This document shows, in pieces, positions 1 through 7,007 of a stretch of DNA of 64,000 nt. Location: the NCBI RefSeq assembly GCF_016860545.1, contig NZ_BNEB01000003.1, positions 372,001 through 436,000 of the forward strand, written 5' to 3'. The translations under genes were made by a program, and so were the position numbers. Positions within the stretch are counted from its first letter, which is position 1, and every line of letters begins with the position of its first letter. Origin of the DNA: Streptomyces asoensis. Lineage in GTDB: Bacteria > Actinomycetota > Actinomycetes > Streptomycetales > Streptomycetaceae. The notes under the pieces are model-generated. The model saw only the letters and a list, made by a program, of their open reading frames with translations. It was not told the DNA's origin and did not search any database.

Positions 1-459
1 GCGTTGCAGAAAGCCAACGAAGTTCCCCTGGATCAGGCCGAGATCGAGCGTCTGGTCGGCATCCGTATGAAGCGGCAGGAGATCCTCGTCCGCCCGAAGC
101 CGCTCCGCCTGTGGGCCATTCTCGACGAATCCGTGATCCGCCGCGTAGTCGGATCACCTCAGATCATGCGGGAGCAGCTCGACCGGCTGCTCGAGGCGAA
201 CGAGTCACCTCACATCACCTTGCAGGTACTGCCCTTCTCCCAGGGCGCCCACGCCGCAGCCCTGGGCAGCTTCGTCATCATCGGAGGGTCGGAGCCGGCA
301 CTGGACGTGGTGTACGTCGACTTCCACACCGGCTCCCTCTTTCTGGAGAAGGAAGAGGAACTGGAGCGCTACAGACTTGCGTTCGAGTACCTCCAGGCAC
401 AAGCGTTGGACATGGAGGCCTCCTCCGCCATGATCCACCGTGCCCGCAAGGAGTTGTGA
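1..459 (+). CDS. DUF5753-domain regulator, 3' part (5' end outside the window)
   Basis: The frame is open from the first base, so this is the C-terminal part (about 150 residues) of a longer protein. The sequence matches the DUF5753 domain that follows an XRE helix-turn-helix in a very large streptomycete family. Visible landmarks are an RxxRQ-like start (MKRQEIL), LWAILDESVIRR, a QVLPFSQGAHAA stretch and the C-terminal L-F-L-E-K segment. The DNA-binding half would lie to the left of the window. The TGA stop is immediately followed by the ATG of a DUF397 gene, the usual partner, so the two are almost certainly co-transcribed. In this family the partner pair modulates development or antibiotic production; no specific target can be read here. 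Confidence 0.85.
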   Translation, partial: ALQKANEVPLDQAEIERLVGIRMKRQEILVRPKPLRLWAILDESVIRRVVGSPQIMREQLDRLLEANESPHITLQVLPFSQGAHAAALGSFVIIGGSEPALDVVYVDFHTGSLFLEKEEELERYRLAFEYLQAQALDMEASSAMIHRARKEL

Positions 460-657
460 ATGTCAGCCGGACCGCAGCCTGACTCCGAGCCCGTCTGGTT
501 CAAGTCGTCGTACAGCGGCGGCAACACGACCGAGTGCGTGGAGACGGCCTTCGTGGCCGCAGGTGTGCTGGTCCGGGATTCCAAGGAGCCGGGTGGCCCC
601 CGTATCCAGATGTCGGCCGAGGCATGGCGCAAGTTCCTGGTTGCCTGCGCGCGGTGA
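460..657 (+). CDS. DUF397 domain protein
   Basis: This 65-residue protein has the full DUF397 pattern: WFKSSYSGG near residue 13, a conserved Cys in TECVETA, VLVRDSKEP and a C-terminal W-x-K-F. The ATG directly follows the stop of the DUF5753 gene, so translation is probably coupled. DUF397 proteins pair with XRE/DUF5753 regulators across Streptomyces, in an arrangement some authors compare with toxin-antitoxin or regulator/anti-regulator pairs. The function of this copy is inferred only from that pairing. Confidence 0.9.
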   Translation: MSAGPQPDSEPVWFKSSYSGGNTTECVETAFVAAGVLVRDSKEPGGPRIQMSAEAWRKFLVACAR

Positions 658-680
658 GCACCGAAGGCTGATGCGCGGGG

Positions 681-1085
681 TCAGTCGTCGTAGTAGGCCC
701 TGGCCACCGCGTGTGTGTCCTCGTAGAGGTGGTAGCGGGTGATGCGGCCGTTCTCGACCGTGGTGTGCAGGGCGAACGCGGTGTCGATGTCCCGGCCCGT
801 CTTCCTGACCTCGGAGACCATGCGTCCGAGGAGCACCACGTCGTCGCCCTCGGCGATGACCTGACGGAGGTCGAACTCCTTGGCCCGCACATGGGTCCCG
901 AGCAGTTCGAAGAACGTCCGCATGCCGTCCGCCGAGTGGACCTCCGGTACCCACGGGATGCCCGGCGGGTGCGGGATGGAGAATGACACCGAGTCGGCGA
1001 ACAGCGCCGCCGCCTCCGCACTCTTCCCCTCCGCCAGCAGCGGGAACAAGCGTTGCACGGTCTGTGCCGGTGACTCTGCTGTCAT
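681..1085 (-). CDS. SnoaL-like / limonene-epoxide-hydrolase-like NTF2-fold protein
   Basis: The start was placed at the ATG encoding MTAESPAQTVQ, giving 134 residues; a longer frame upstream adds a low-complexity Pro/Arg-rich stretch that looks untranslated. The length and pattern (TVQRLFPLLAEGKSAEAAALF, then a charged beta-rich half ending HLYEDTHAVARAYYDD) fit the small NTF2-like fold shared by SnoaL-like polyketide cyclases and limonene-1,2-epoxide hydrolases. No substrate can be assigned. The gene stands alone: the DUF397 gene converges on it and the next gene diverges, so the roughly 80-bp gap after position 1085 holds both promoters. Confidence 0.7.
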   Translation of the reverse strand: MTAESPAQTVQRLFPLLAEGKSAEAAALFADSVSFSIPHPPGIPWVPEVHSADGMRTFFELLGTHVRAKEFDLRQVIAEGDDVVLLGRMVSEVRKTGRDIDTAFALHTTVENGRITRYHLYEDTHAVARAYYDD

Positions 1086-1164
1086 GGGGGCCGACCCTAC
1101 CGGCGGCAGGGAGCACCCACTACCGGGGTGCGCGGTGCGTCTCGGTGAAGGTGAAAGAGGTCGC

Positions 1165-1809
1165 ATGGGGTTCTCGGGGCACGTGGTCTTCGCTCGTGGC
1201 GAGCGGCCTCTGCTGGACGCGCCGGTGTTCGACGGGCTCGGCGCGGAGGCGAAGCGCGCCGTGCATGCGTGGCCGCCTCGGCCCGGCGGCTGGCAGACCC
1301 TTCAGTTCGATCACGGGGTCTGGGAGGACGCCCTCCTGGGCGCCCTGGTCGAGTGGTCCGGCGCCCCGGTCTGCGCCGCCGATGTGTCCGACAGCGACGT
1401 CGCCCTGGTGACCGGGGTGGACACCGGTGACCGCCGTTGGCAGGCATGGCTCAACCTGGACCTGGCCGCCGCGCTCCTCGTCGAGGAACCCGAGGACGTG
1501 GACGACACGAGCCTGTGGGCCGTCTCGGACGAGTTCGCCGCCGCCCTGAGCCGCAAGCGCGCCGAACTCGACGCCGAGGTTCCCGCCGACGCCGAGGGCG
1601 CCCGCGCGTGGGCCGCTGCGGCCGGCGTTCCGGCCACCGCCGAACAGTCCCGGGTCGAACAGTCCCGGGTCGAGGAGCTGCTGCGGTCCCACGAGACCTT
1701 CGTCGAGGACCTCTTCGACCTGCTCCTCGACGCGTTGGGGTTTCCCCAAGCCCACGACGAAGACGAGGACGAAGACGAACACGGAGACGAAGACGGCGCT
1801 CAGGACTGA
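1165..1809 (+). CDS. hypothetical protein with acidic C-terminal tail
   Basis: The product is a 214-residue soluble protein with no family I can name. The ATG at 1165 is preferred because a GAAAGAGG ribosome site lies just upstream; the open frame extends further left across the divergent gene, which is unlikely to be used. It is rich in Trp, Asp and Glu (WPPRPGGWQTL, FDHGVWEDALLGALVEW). It carries an in-frame 15-bp tandem duplication (VEQSR twice, near residues 160-169) and ends in a run of Asp/Glu (DEDEDEDEHGDEDG) from a hexanucleotide-like repeat. No signal peptide or membrane segment is seen. It could be a small Streptomyces-specific stress or phage-response protein, but that is a guess. 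Confidence 0.65.
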   Translation: MGFSGHVVFARGERPLLDAPVFDGLGAEAKRAVHAWPPRPGGWQTLQFDHGVWEDALLGALVEWSGAPVCAADVSDSDVALVTGVDTGDRRWQAWLNLDLAAALLVEEPEDVDDTSLWAVSDEFAAALSRKRAELDAEVPADAEGARAWAAAAGVPATAEQSRVEQSRVEELLRSHETFVEDLFDLLLDALGFPQAHDEDEDEDEHGDEDGAQD

Positions 1810-1830
1810 ACTGCGCGGCCGAGCGGGGGG

Positions 1831-2676
1831 TCAGCTCGTGTGGGGGTCCTCGATCAAGGGCTGGGGACCTAGGACCGCCAGCAGTTCCAGGCGTTGTGCG
1901 TCCGCCGTGCCCGGTTCGGCGGTGTAGACCATGATGCGCAGGTCGCTGCCCGCCACGGTGAGGACGTCGCAGTCCAGGGTCATCGGGCCCACCTGGGGGT
2001 GGTCGATCGTCTTGCGGGAGGCCTCGTGGTGGCCCACGGTCCCGGCGTCCCAGAGTTCGGCGAAGCGGGCGCTCCCGGCGCGCAGTTCCGCGATGAGCCG
2101 GCGCAGGTGCCGGTCGGCCGGGTAGCGGCCCGCCGCCGTGCGCAGATCGGCGGTCACCGCGGTCTCCAGCGCCCTGCGTGACTCCGGCGTGTGGCGGACG
2201 CGGTCGTTCCCGCCGAGGAACGCCCGCCGGGCGCCGTTGCGTTCACGGCCGTGGCGTTCGCCCATGAGCGCCGTGTAGAGGGGGTTGGTGAGCAGGAGCG
2301 TCCACGAGGCGTCCGAGACGGCCACCGGCGTCGCCGTCAGACGGTCCAGCATGCGGTGCACGCTCGGCGCGATGTACGCCGGTACGGTGCCCCGGCCGGG
2401 CGGTACGAGGCCCGCGGTGCGGAAGAGGTGTTCGCGCTCGTCCGGGGAGACGCGCAGCGCCCGGCCGAGGGCTTCCACGACCTGTTCCGACGGGTTCCGC
2501 GCCCGGCCCTGTTCGAGGCGGGTCACGTAGTCGACCGAGATGCCCGCCAGCATCGCCAGTTCCTCGCGGCGCAGGCCGGGGGCGCGCCGGTGGCCGGCCG
2601 AGGGCAGCCCCGCCGCCTCCGGTGCGACGCGGTCCCGCCAGCGTCGTACCGTACGCCCGAAGTCCGTGGTCGCCAT
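1831..2676 (-). CDS. XRE-family regulator with MmyB-like ligand-binding domain
   Basis: The 281-residue protein has an N-terminal helix-turn-helix at about residues 34-60 (LRREELAMLAGISVDYVTRLEQGR) and a long C-terminal half typical of MmyB-like regulators (AYIAPSVHRMLDRL, then WTLLLTNPLYTALMG). In this family the C-terminal domain resembles PAS-type ligand pockets and is thought to sense small molecules such as fatty acids. The ATG at 2676 was chosen because translation further upstream would cross the shared promoter. The gene diverges from an SDR oxidoreductase across about 100 bp containing a 10-bp inverted repeat. That is the classic layout of a regulator controlling its neighbour and itself. 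Confidence 0.9.
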   Translation of the reverse strand: MATTDFGRTVRRWRDRVAPEAAGLPSAGHRRAPGLRREELAMLAGISVDYVTRLEQGRARNPSEQVVEALGRALRVSPDEREHLFRTAGLVPPGRGTVPAYIAPSVHRMLDRLTATPVAVSDASWTLLLTNPLYTALMGERHGRERNGARRAFLGGNDRVRHTPESRRALETAVTADLRTAAGRYPADRHLRRLIAELRAGSARFAELWDAGTVGHHEASRKTIDHPQVGPMTLDCDVLTVAGSDLRIMVYTAEPGTADAQRLELLAVLGPQPLIEDPHTS

Positions 2677-2703
2677 GTCCCCACTGTGCACCGCCCGGCC
2701 GGG

Positions 2704-2734
2704 GTCTTCCTGGTACCCGTGGTCCCAGGAAGAC
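2704..2734. promoter_or_regulatory. inverted repeat, candidate operator of the divergent XRE regulator
   Basis: Perfect 10-bp arms (GTCTTCCTGG at 2704-2713 and CCAGGAAGAC at 2725-2734) are separated by 11 bp, so the arm centres lie two helical turns apart. The element sits midway between the starts of the XRE regulator and the SDR gene. Position and symmetry suggest a dimeric operator; the assignment is inferred. Confidence 0.6.
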
Positions 2735-2777
2735 GGGGCTCCTGGCTGCCCGGCCCCGTCGGCAGCAGCCTGAAGGC

Positions 2778-3569
2778 ATGACAGCGAGCACGAGCACGGA
2801 TACGGATACGGATACAAGCACGAGCACGAGCACGAGCGCGAGTCCGAGTACGCACAGGGCCGTGACCAGGACGCTCGTCACCGGGGCCAACAAGGGGCTC
2901 GGGTTCGAGACCGCCCGGCGGCTCGTCGAGGCGGGGCACCTCGTCTACGTCGGCAGCCGTGACGCGGAGCGCGGGCGGCGGGCCGCCGAGCGGCTGGGCG
3001 CGCGATGGGTCCGCATCGACGTCACCGACGACGCGTCCGTCGAGGCGGCGGCCAGGAGCATCGAGGCCGACGGCGGACTGGACGTGCTGGTCAACAACGC
3101 GGGTGTCGAGAGCCGGGGCGCCGGCAACAGGGTGATCGGAGCCGCGGACGTGACGGCCGGGCACCTGCGCGAGGTGTTCGAGACGAACGTCTTCGGCACC
3201 GTACGGGTCAGCCACGCCTTCCTGCCGCTGCTGCGGCGCTCCCCGGCGCCCGTGATCGTCAACGTCAGCAGCGGTCTGGCGTCGCTGACCCGGGTGTCCG
3301 ACGAGGGAACGCCCGCGCACGCCTACCCGGGGGTCGCGTACCCGGCGTCCAAGACGGCCGTCAACATGATCACCGTGCAGTACGCGAAGGCGTTCCCGCA
3401 GATGCGGATCAACGCGGTGGAGCCCGGCTTCACCAGGACCGACCTCAACGGGAACACCGGCGTGCGCAGCGTCGAGGAGGGCGCCGAGATCATCGTCCGG
3501 ATGGCCCGGGTCGCTCCCGACGGGCCGACCGGCCGCTTCCTGGACGACGAGGGCCCGCTGCCCTGGTAG
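2778..3569 (+). CDS. SDR-family NAD(P)-dependent oxidoreductase
   Basis: This is a classical short-chain dehydrogenase of about 263 residues. The Rossmann motif TGANKGLG is at residues 35-42, D81 precedes the adenine-site turn, NNAG is at 106-109, the catalytic Ser is in NVSSG (164-165) and the YPASK motif gives Tyr188 and Lys192. SDRs of this type reduce or oxidise carbonyl or hydroxyl groups with NAD(P)(H); the substrate is unknown. The first 26 residues are an odd Thr/Ser/Asp repeat (TSTDTDTD type) encoded by a hexanucleotide microsatellite. A GTG near 2861 could be the true start. The gene is divergent from, and probably controlled by, the adjacent MmyB-type regulator. Confidence 0.93.
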   Translation: MTASTSTDTDTDTSTSTSTSASPSTHRAVTRTLVTGANKGLGFETARRLVEAGHLVYVGSRDAERGRRAAERLGARWVRIDVTDDASVEAAARSIEADGGLDVLVNNAGVESRGAGNRVIGAADVTAGHLREVFETNVFGTVRVSHAFLPLLRRSPAPVIVNVSSGLASLTRVSDEGTPAHAYPGVAYPASKTAVNMITVQYAKAFPQMRINAVEPGFTRTDLNGNTGVRSVEEGAEIIVRMARVAPDGPTGRFLDDEGPLPW

Positions 3570-3677
3570 CCGCTGCGGACGCGGTCCGCGGGGAGGCCGG
3601 CGACGACTGAGCGAGATGTGAGCGGGGTGTGAGCGACGCCACGGGAACTGCCTCCCCGTGCCCGGAGAGGTAGAGGT

Positions 3678-4385
3678 GTGAGGTCCATCAGAGAGATCGC
3701 AGAGGCCGGGGACGACGATGACGACGGCCGGTTGCGCGGGCGCGTGCGCAGCGGGGAGCGGGCGGCGTTCGCCGAGCTCTACGAGTCGTACGCGACGGCC
3801 GTGTACAACCACGCCCTCCGGCTGACCGGGGACTGGTCGGTGGCCGAGGAGGTCATGTCGGAGACGTTCCTCGCCGCCTGGCGCGGGCGGGGCGGGGTGG
3901 CTGTCGAGGGCGGGTCCCTGCGGCCGTGGCTGTTCGGCATCGCCACCAACAAGGCCCGCAACGCCGACCGGGGCCTTCGGCGACGGCTCGCCTTCCTAGC
4001 CCGGCGGGCCGGAACCGGCGACGGGGCCGAGCATGTCGTCGGTGACTTCGCCGAGCAGGTCGCCGGGCGGATCGACGACGCCCGCAGGCTCGCCGAGGTG
4101 CGGCGGGTGCTCGGGCGGTTGCGCCGGCACGAGCGGGAGGTCATCGCGCTGTGCGTGTGGGGCGGGCTCGACTACGCGCAGGCCGCGGAGGCGCTCGGGG
4201 TGCCCGTGGGGACCGTGCGGTCGCGGCTGTCCCGGGCGCGGGCCCGGCTGCGGGAGATCGTCGAACGGGAGAGCCCGGAGCCGGGACGCGCCCCGGGAGG
4301 CCGGACGGAACCCCGCCCGCGTCGCGGAGAGGTAGAGAGTGAGACCGCGTTCGCGGTCCTGCCCCTTCAGGAGGAAGCCCGATGA
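3678..4385 (+). CDS. ECF-like RNA polymerase sigma-70 factor
   Basis: The 235-residue protein has sigma region 2 at about residues 30-75 (LYESYATAVYNHALRLTGDWSVAEEV split over the helix, then SETFLAAWRG) and region 4 at about 150-200 (REVIALCVWGGLDYAQAAEALGV, then GTVRSRLSRARARLRE). Regions 1 and 3 are absent, as in group 4 (ECF) factors. The GTG at 3678 follows a GGAGAGG ribosome site. The stop overlaps the next start in ATGA, so the downstream membrane protein is translationally coupled and is the probable regulator or effector of this factor. The Pro/Arg-rich C-terminal 40 residues are of unknown role. Confidence 0.93.
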   Translation: MRSIREIAEAGDDDDDGRLRGRVRSGERAAFAELYESYATAVYNHALRLTGDWSVAEEVMSETFLAAWRGRGGVAVEGGSLRPWLFGIATNKARNADRGLRRRLAFLARRAGTGDGAEHVVGDFAEQVAGRIDDARRLAEVRRVLGRLRRHEREVIALCVWGGLDYAQAAEALGVPVGTVRSRLSRARARLREIVERESPEPGRAPGGRTEPRPRRGEVESETAFAVLPLQEEAR

Positions 4386-5539
4386 ACTCCACTCCGGTCG
4401 GACCCGAGCGCGAGCGACTCGAAGAACTCCGGGAGCTGGAAGGGCTGTTGCCCACCGCTCCCGCCGAGCAGGTGCTGCCTCCCGGGCGTCGCTCCCATCA
4501 CAAGGACGTTCTGATGCAGCTCATCGACAGCGACTCCGCCGACGCGGACGGCACCGCCGACGACGCCGCAGCCACCGCCGCCGGCAGGGGTGCAGCCGGC
4601 GGTGGCGGGGGTCCGGCGCCGTTGCGCGGCCGTCGGTTCTCCCGGCCCGTGCTCGTCGCCGGGGCCGTCGCCGCCGCGCTGGCCGCCGGGCTGACCGTCG
4701 GACTCGGTCCGCACCAGGACGGCGGGGGTACGGCCGCGCCCGGTGCGAGCGGCACGGCGGGCGGCGCCCACGGCAGCCGCGGTGCCGTCGCGACCCTCGG
4801 CCGGATCGCCGCCGTCGCCATGCGGACGGACGTGACCCCCGTGGGCGACGGCCAGTTCGTGTACGTACGCAGTACGGGGGCCGAGAACGACGGCGTCTTC
4901 GACGGGCGCGTCAAGCTCGGGAAGATGCACGAGCGGCAGGTGTGGTTCTCGCAGCGGCAGGGTCCCGTGACCGACGTCGGGCTGATCCGCGAGTTCGGGC
5001 AGGACTGGCCGATCGAGGTCGGTGTGCCGGACGGTACGGACCCGGCGGACTCCGCGGTACCGGCGGGCGTCGACCGGCCCACCTACGCCTGGCTCGCCTC
5101 GCTGCCCACCGACCCCGACGCCCTGCTGGAGCTGATCTACGCCGACACTCCCGCCGAGAAGGGGGAGGACAGGGACCAGGCGGTGTTCGACCGGATCGGC
5201 GATCTCGTCGGGGAGCAGATCATGCCGTCGGCGACGGCCGCCGCGTTCTACCGGGCCACCGCCCGGATCCCCGGTGTCACCGAGGTCGCCGACGCGGTGG
5301 ACGCCGCCGGGCGGCACGGCATCGCCATCGCCCGCGAGGACACCCGGCACGGGACCCGCACCGAGTGGATCTTCGATCCCGGCACCCTCGGCTACCTCGG
5401 GGTACGCACCGTCTTCAGCCGCGACACCGAGCGGGCCAGGGCGGGGACGGTCTACAACACGAGCGCGGTCCTGGAACGGGCCGTGGTCGACCGACGAGGC
5501 CAGGAACCGGGCGAACGGCGCCGCGCCGGACGGGGCTAG
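4382..5539 (+). CDS. CU044_5270-type membrane protein, partner of the sigma factor
   Basis: The 385-residue product has a cytosolic N-terminus (ERLEELRELEGLLPTAPAEQVL), one hydrophobic segment at about residues 92-110 (VLVAGAVAAALAAGLTVGLG) and a large extracytoplasmic domain. This is the layout of the CU044_5270 family, which is commonly encoded directly after an ECF sigma gene in actinobacteria. By analogy it may bind or gate the sigma factor in response to an envelope signal, but no zinc-binding anti-sigma motif (HxxxCxxC) is visible. The start overlaps the sigma gene by 4 bp. The C-terminus is Arg-rich and ends close to a 154-bp spacer containing an octamer repeat. Confidence 0.8.
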   Translation: MNSTPVGPERERLEELRELEGLLPTAPAEQVLPPGRRSHHKDVLMQLIDSDSADADGTADDAAATAAGRGAAGGGGGPAPLRGRRFSRPVLVAGAVAAALAAGLTVGLGPHQDGGGTAAPGASGTAGGAHGSRGAVATLGRIAAVAMRTDVTPVGDGQFVYVRSTGAENDGVFDGRVKLGKMHERQVWFSQRQGPVTDVGLIREFGQDWPIEVGVPDGTDPADSAVPAGVDRPTYAWLASLPTDPDALLELIYADTPAEKGEDRDQAVFDRIGDLVGEQIMPSATAAAFYRATARIPGVTEVADAVDAAGRHGIAIAREDTRHGTRTEWIFDPGTLGYLGVRTVFSRDTERARAGTVYNTSAVLERAVVDRRGQEPGERRRAGRG

Positions 5540-5652
5540 CCGGGGCGCGGCGACCGGAAGGCTGTAGCGGGTCGAAGCCGAGGCGAGCCGGGAAGCGGTC
5601 GAGGGCGGCGGCGACGCGGCCCTCGGCCCGGGCGGCAGGATTCCTGTTCACA

Positions 5653-5705
5653 GTCATCCGGTCATCCGGTCATCTGGTCATCTGGTCATCTGGTCATCTG
5701 GTCAT
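5653..5705. repeat. tandem octamer repeat GTCATC(C/T)G
   Basis: Six full head-to-tail copies of an 8-bp unit (two GTCATCCG, then four GTCATCTG) occupy 5653-5700, followed by a partial copy. The last copies contain the stop codon of the minus-strand Nudix-like gene (5694-5696), so copy-number change would alter only its 3' end and untranslated region. No similar array is seen elsewhere in the window. Confidence 0.9.
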
Positions 5706-6917
5706 GAGCCAGGGCCAGGCGTCTGCGTCCCGTTCCAGCCAGGTGCAGAGCACATCGAGGGTCTCGTACAGGGGGAACGAGATACGCTTGGCGTGATCGT
5801 GGATGTAGCCGCGGACTGTCGTCGCGAAATCACCGGCATCACCCTCCGGGTCGAAGTCGATGCTGAAGTGATCGCGGTGGTAGCGGCGCTCTATCCCCCG
5901 CACTTCCTCGTTCACCTCGCCGAGGCGCGCGACCCCGCAGAACTGCGGTTTGCCTCCCCAGTTGGTCACGCGGACGTACCGCAGGACCCGGACGTCACCA
6001 AGGCCGACCGTGTCCCGGCTGCGCAGCCCGAGTTCCTCCGACATCTCACGCAGCATCGTGCTCTTGACCAACTGCAACAGGTCCGGGCAGTGCCGCAGAT
6101 CCTTCCAGTCCATGGACCCGCTGCCCGAGGCAGCCAGCATGCCCTGATTCGTGTCGTTCTTGTCTCCCTGGAGTGTGAGCACCACGCGACCGCTGGAGGT
6201 CACGGCCACCACATCGACGCCGAGATGATTGGAGCAACTGCTGTAGCGCAACCGCGGGATCGTGCCGTTGCGCAGAAGCACCGCTTCGCTGGAGACCAGT
6301 TCCCGGCGCCGCCGCTGTTCCCTCAGCATGACCTCGCCGAGCAGATTGGTGACCACGTGAGCCGAGTACTGGGTCTTCTGCACGCTGACCCGGGCCGTGT
6401 CGGGAAGGAGGTCGTCGGAGAGACGGATCTTGTCGTCGTCGAAGTCGAGCAGGACACGGACAAGTCGGCGCACTCCCTCGCACTCGGGAGGCACGTCCCA
6501 CAAGCTCGGCTCGATCTGGAGCGGAATGTCCGGGTCACTGCGCAGGCGGGCATCCACGTCCTCGTTGTGCACCGAGGAGAATTCGTTGAAGTGGAGGCGA
6601 CTCCACCCGTCGTAGGGCGCGGCGTACTCGGCGGCGAACGGATTGATGCGGGTGTCGCGATAGATCCGTGACACCCTCTGCCAGTCCTCGACGATCTGCG
6701 CGAGGATCCCGACGAGCGACGCGAGGATGCCGCTCAGGCCGAGCAGAAGCGGAACGAGTGAGCCGTCCTCGAAACCCACGACACTGATGACGACTCCCAG
6801 TACCCCAATGCCGAGCAGGCTGCCGTGCAGCGCCGACAGTCGCCCGAACCGTCCCAGGATGATGCGGAGCAGGTAGGGCATGTGCGCACGTAGGGCACGA
6901 CTGCTGGTCAACTGCAT
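5694..6917 (-). CDS. two-TM membrane protein with a C-terminal Nudix-like box
   Basis: The ATG at 6917 is preferred because GGGAG lies 8 nt upstream; a GTG at 6992 would add 25 residues. The 407-residue protein has two hydrophobic segments (about 33-50 and 55-77), then a cytosolic domain of about 320 residues. Residues 290-298 read REMSEELGL, an exact match to the second half of the Nudix box (REUxEExGU). The first half (GxxxxxE) is not preserved, so metal-dependent pyrophosphohydrolase activity is uncertain. It lies downstream of a nucleotide-sugar dehydrogenase on the same strand (stop at 7008), suggesting a two-gene unit acting on nucleotide sugars or nucleotides at the membrane. I do not recognise a characterised homologue. 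Confidence 0.7.
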   Translation of the reverse strand: MQLTSSRALRAHMPYLLRIILGRFGRLSALHGSLLGIGVLGVVISVVGFEDGSLVPLLLGLSGILASLVGILAQIVEDWQRVSRIYRDTRINPFAAEYAAPYDGWSRLHFNEFSSVHNEDVDARLRSDPDIPLQIEPSLWDVPPECEGVRRLVRVLLDFDDDKIRLSDDLLPDTARVSVQKTQYSAHVVTNLLGEVMLREQRRRRELVSSEAVLLRNGTIPRLRYSSCSNHLGVDVVAVTSSGRVVLTLQGDKNDTNQGMLAASGSGSMDWKDLRHCPDLLQLVKSTMLREMSEELGLRSRDTVGLGDVRVLRYVRVTNWGGKPQFCGVARLGEVNEEVRGIERRYHRDHFSIDFDPEGDAGDFATTVRGYIHDHAKRISFPLYETLDVLCTWLERDADAWPWLMTR

Positions 6918-7007
6918 CGGTTCGGCTCCCGTCCACGGAAAGCAGGGGCCTGACGGCCCGGGGGCGTCACTGTCGATCCGTCCGGAAAGCACAAGCGACG
7001 GAGGCTG

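Noticed and set aside
5653..5705. CRISPR or attachment-site reading of the octamer array
   Set aside because: Units are 8 bp with no spacers, and no cas genes or integrase are present.
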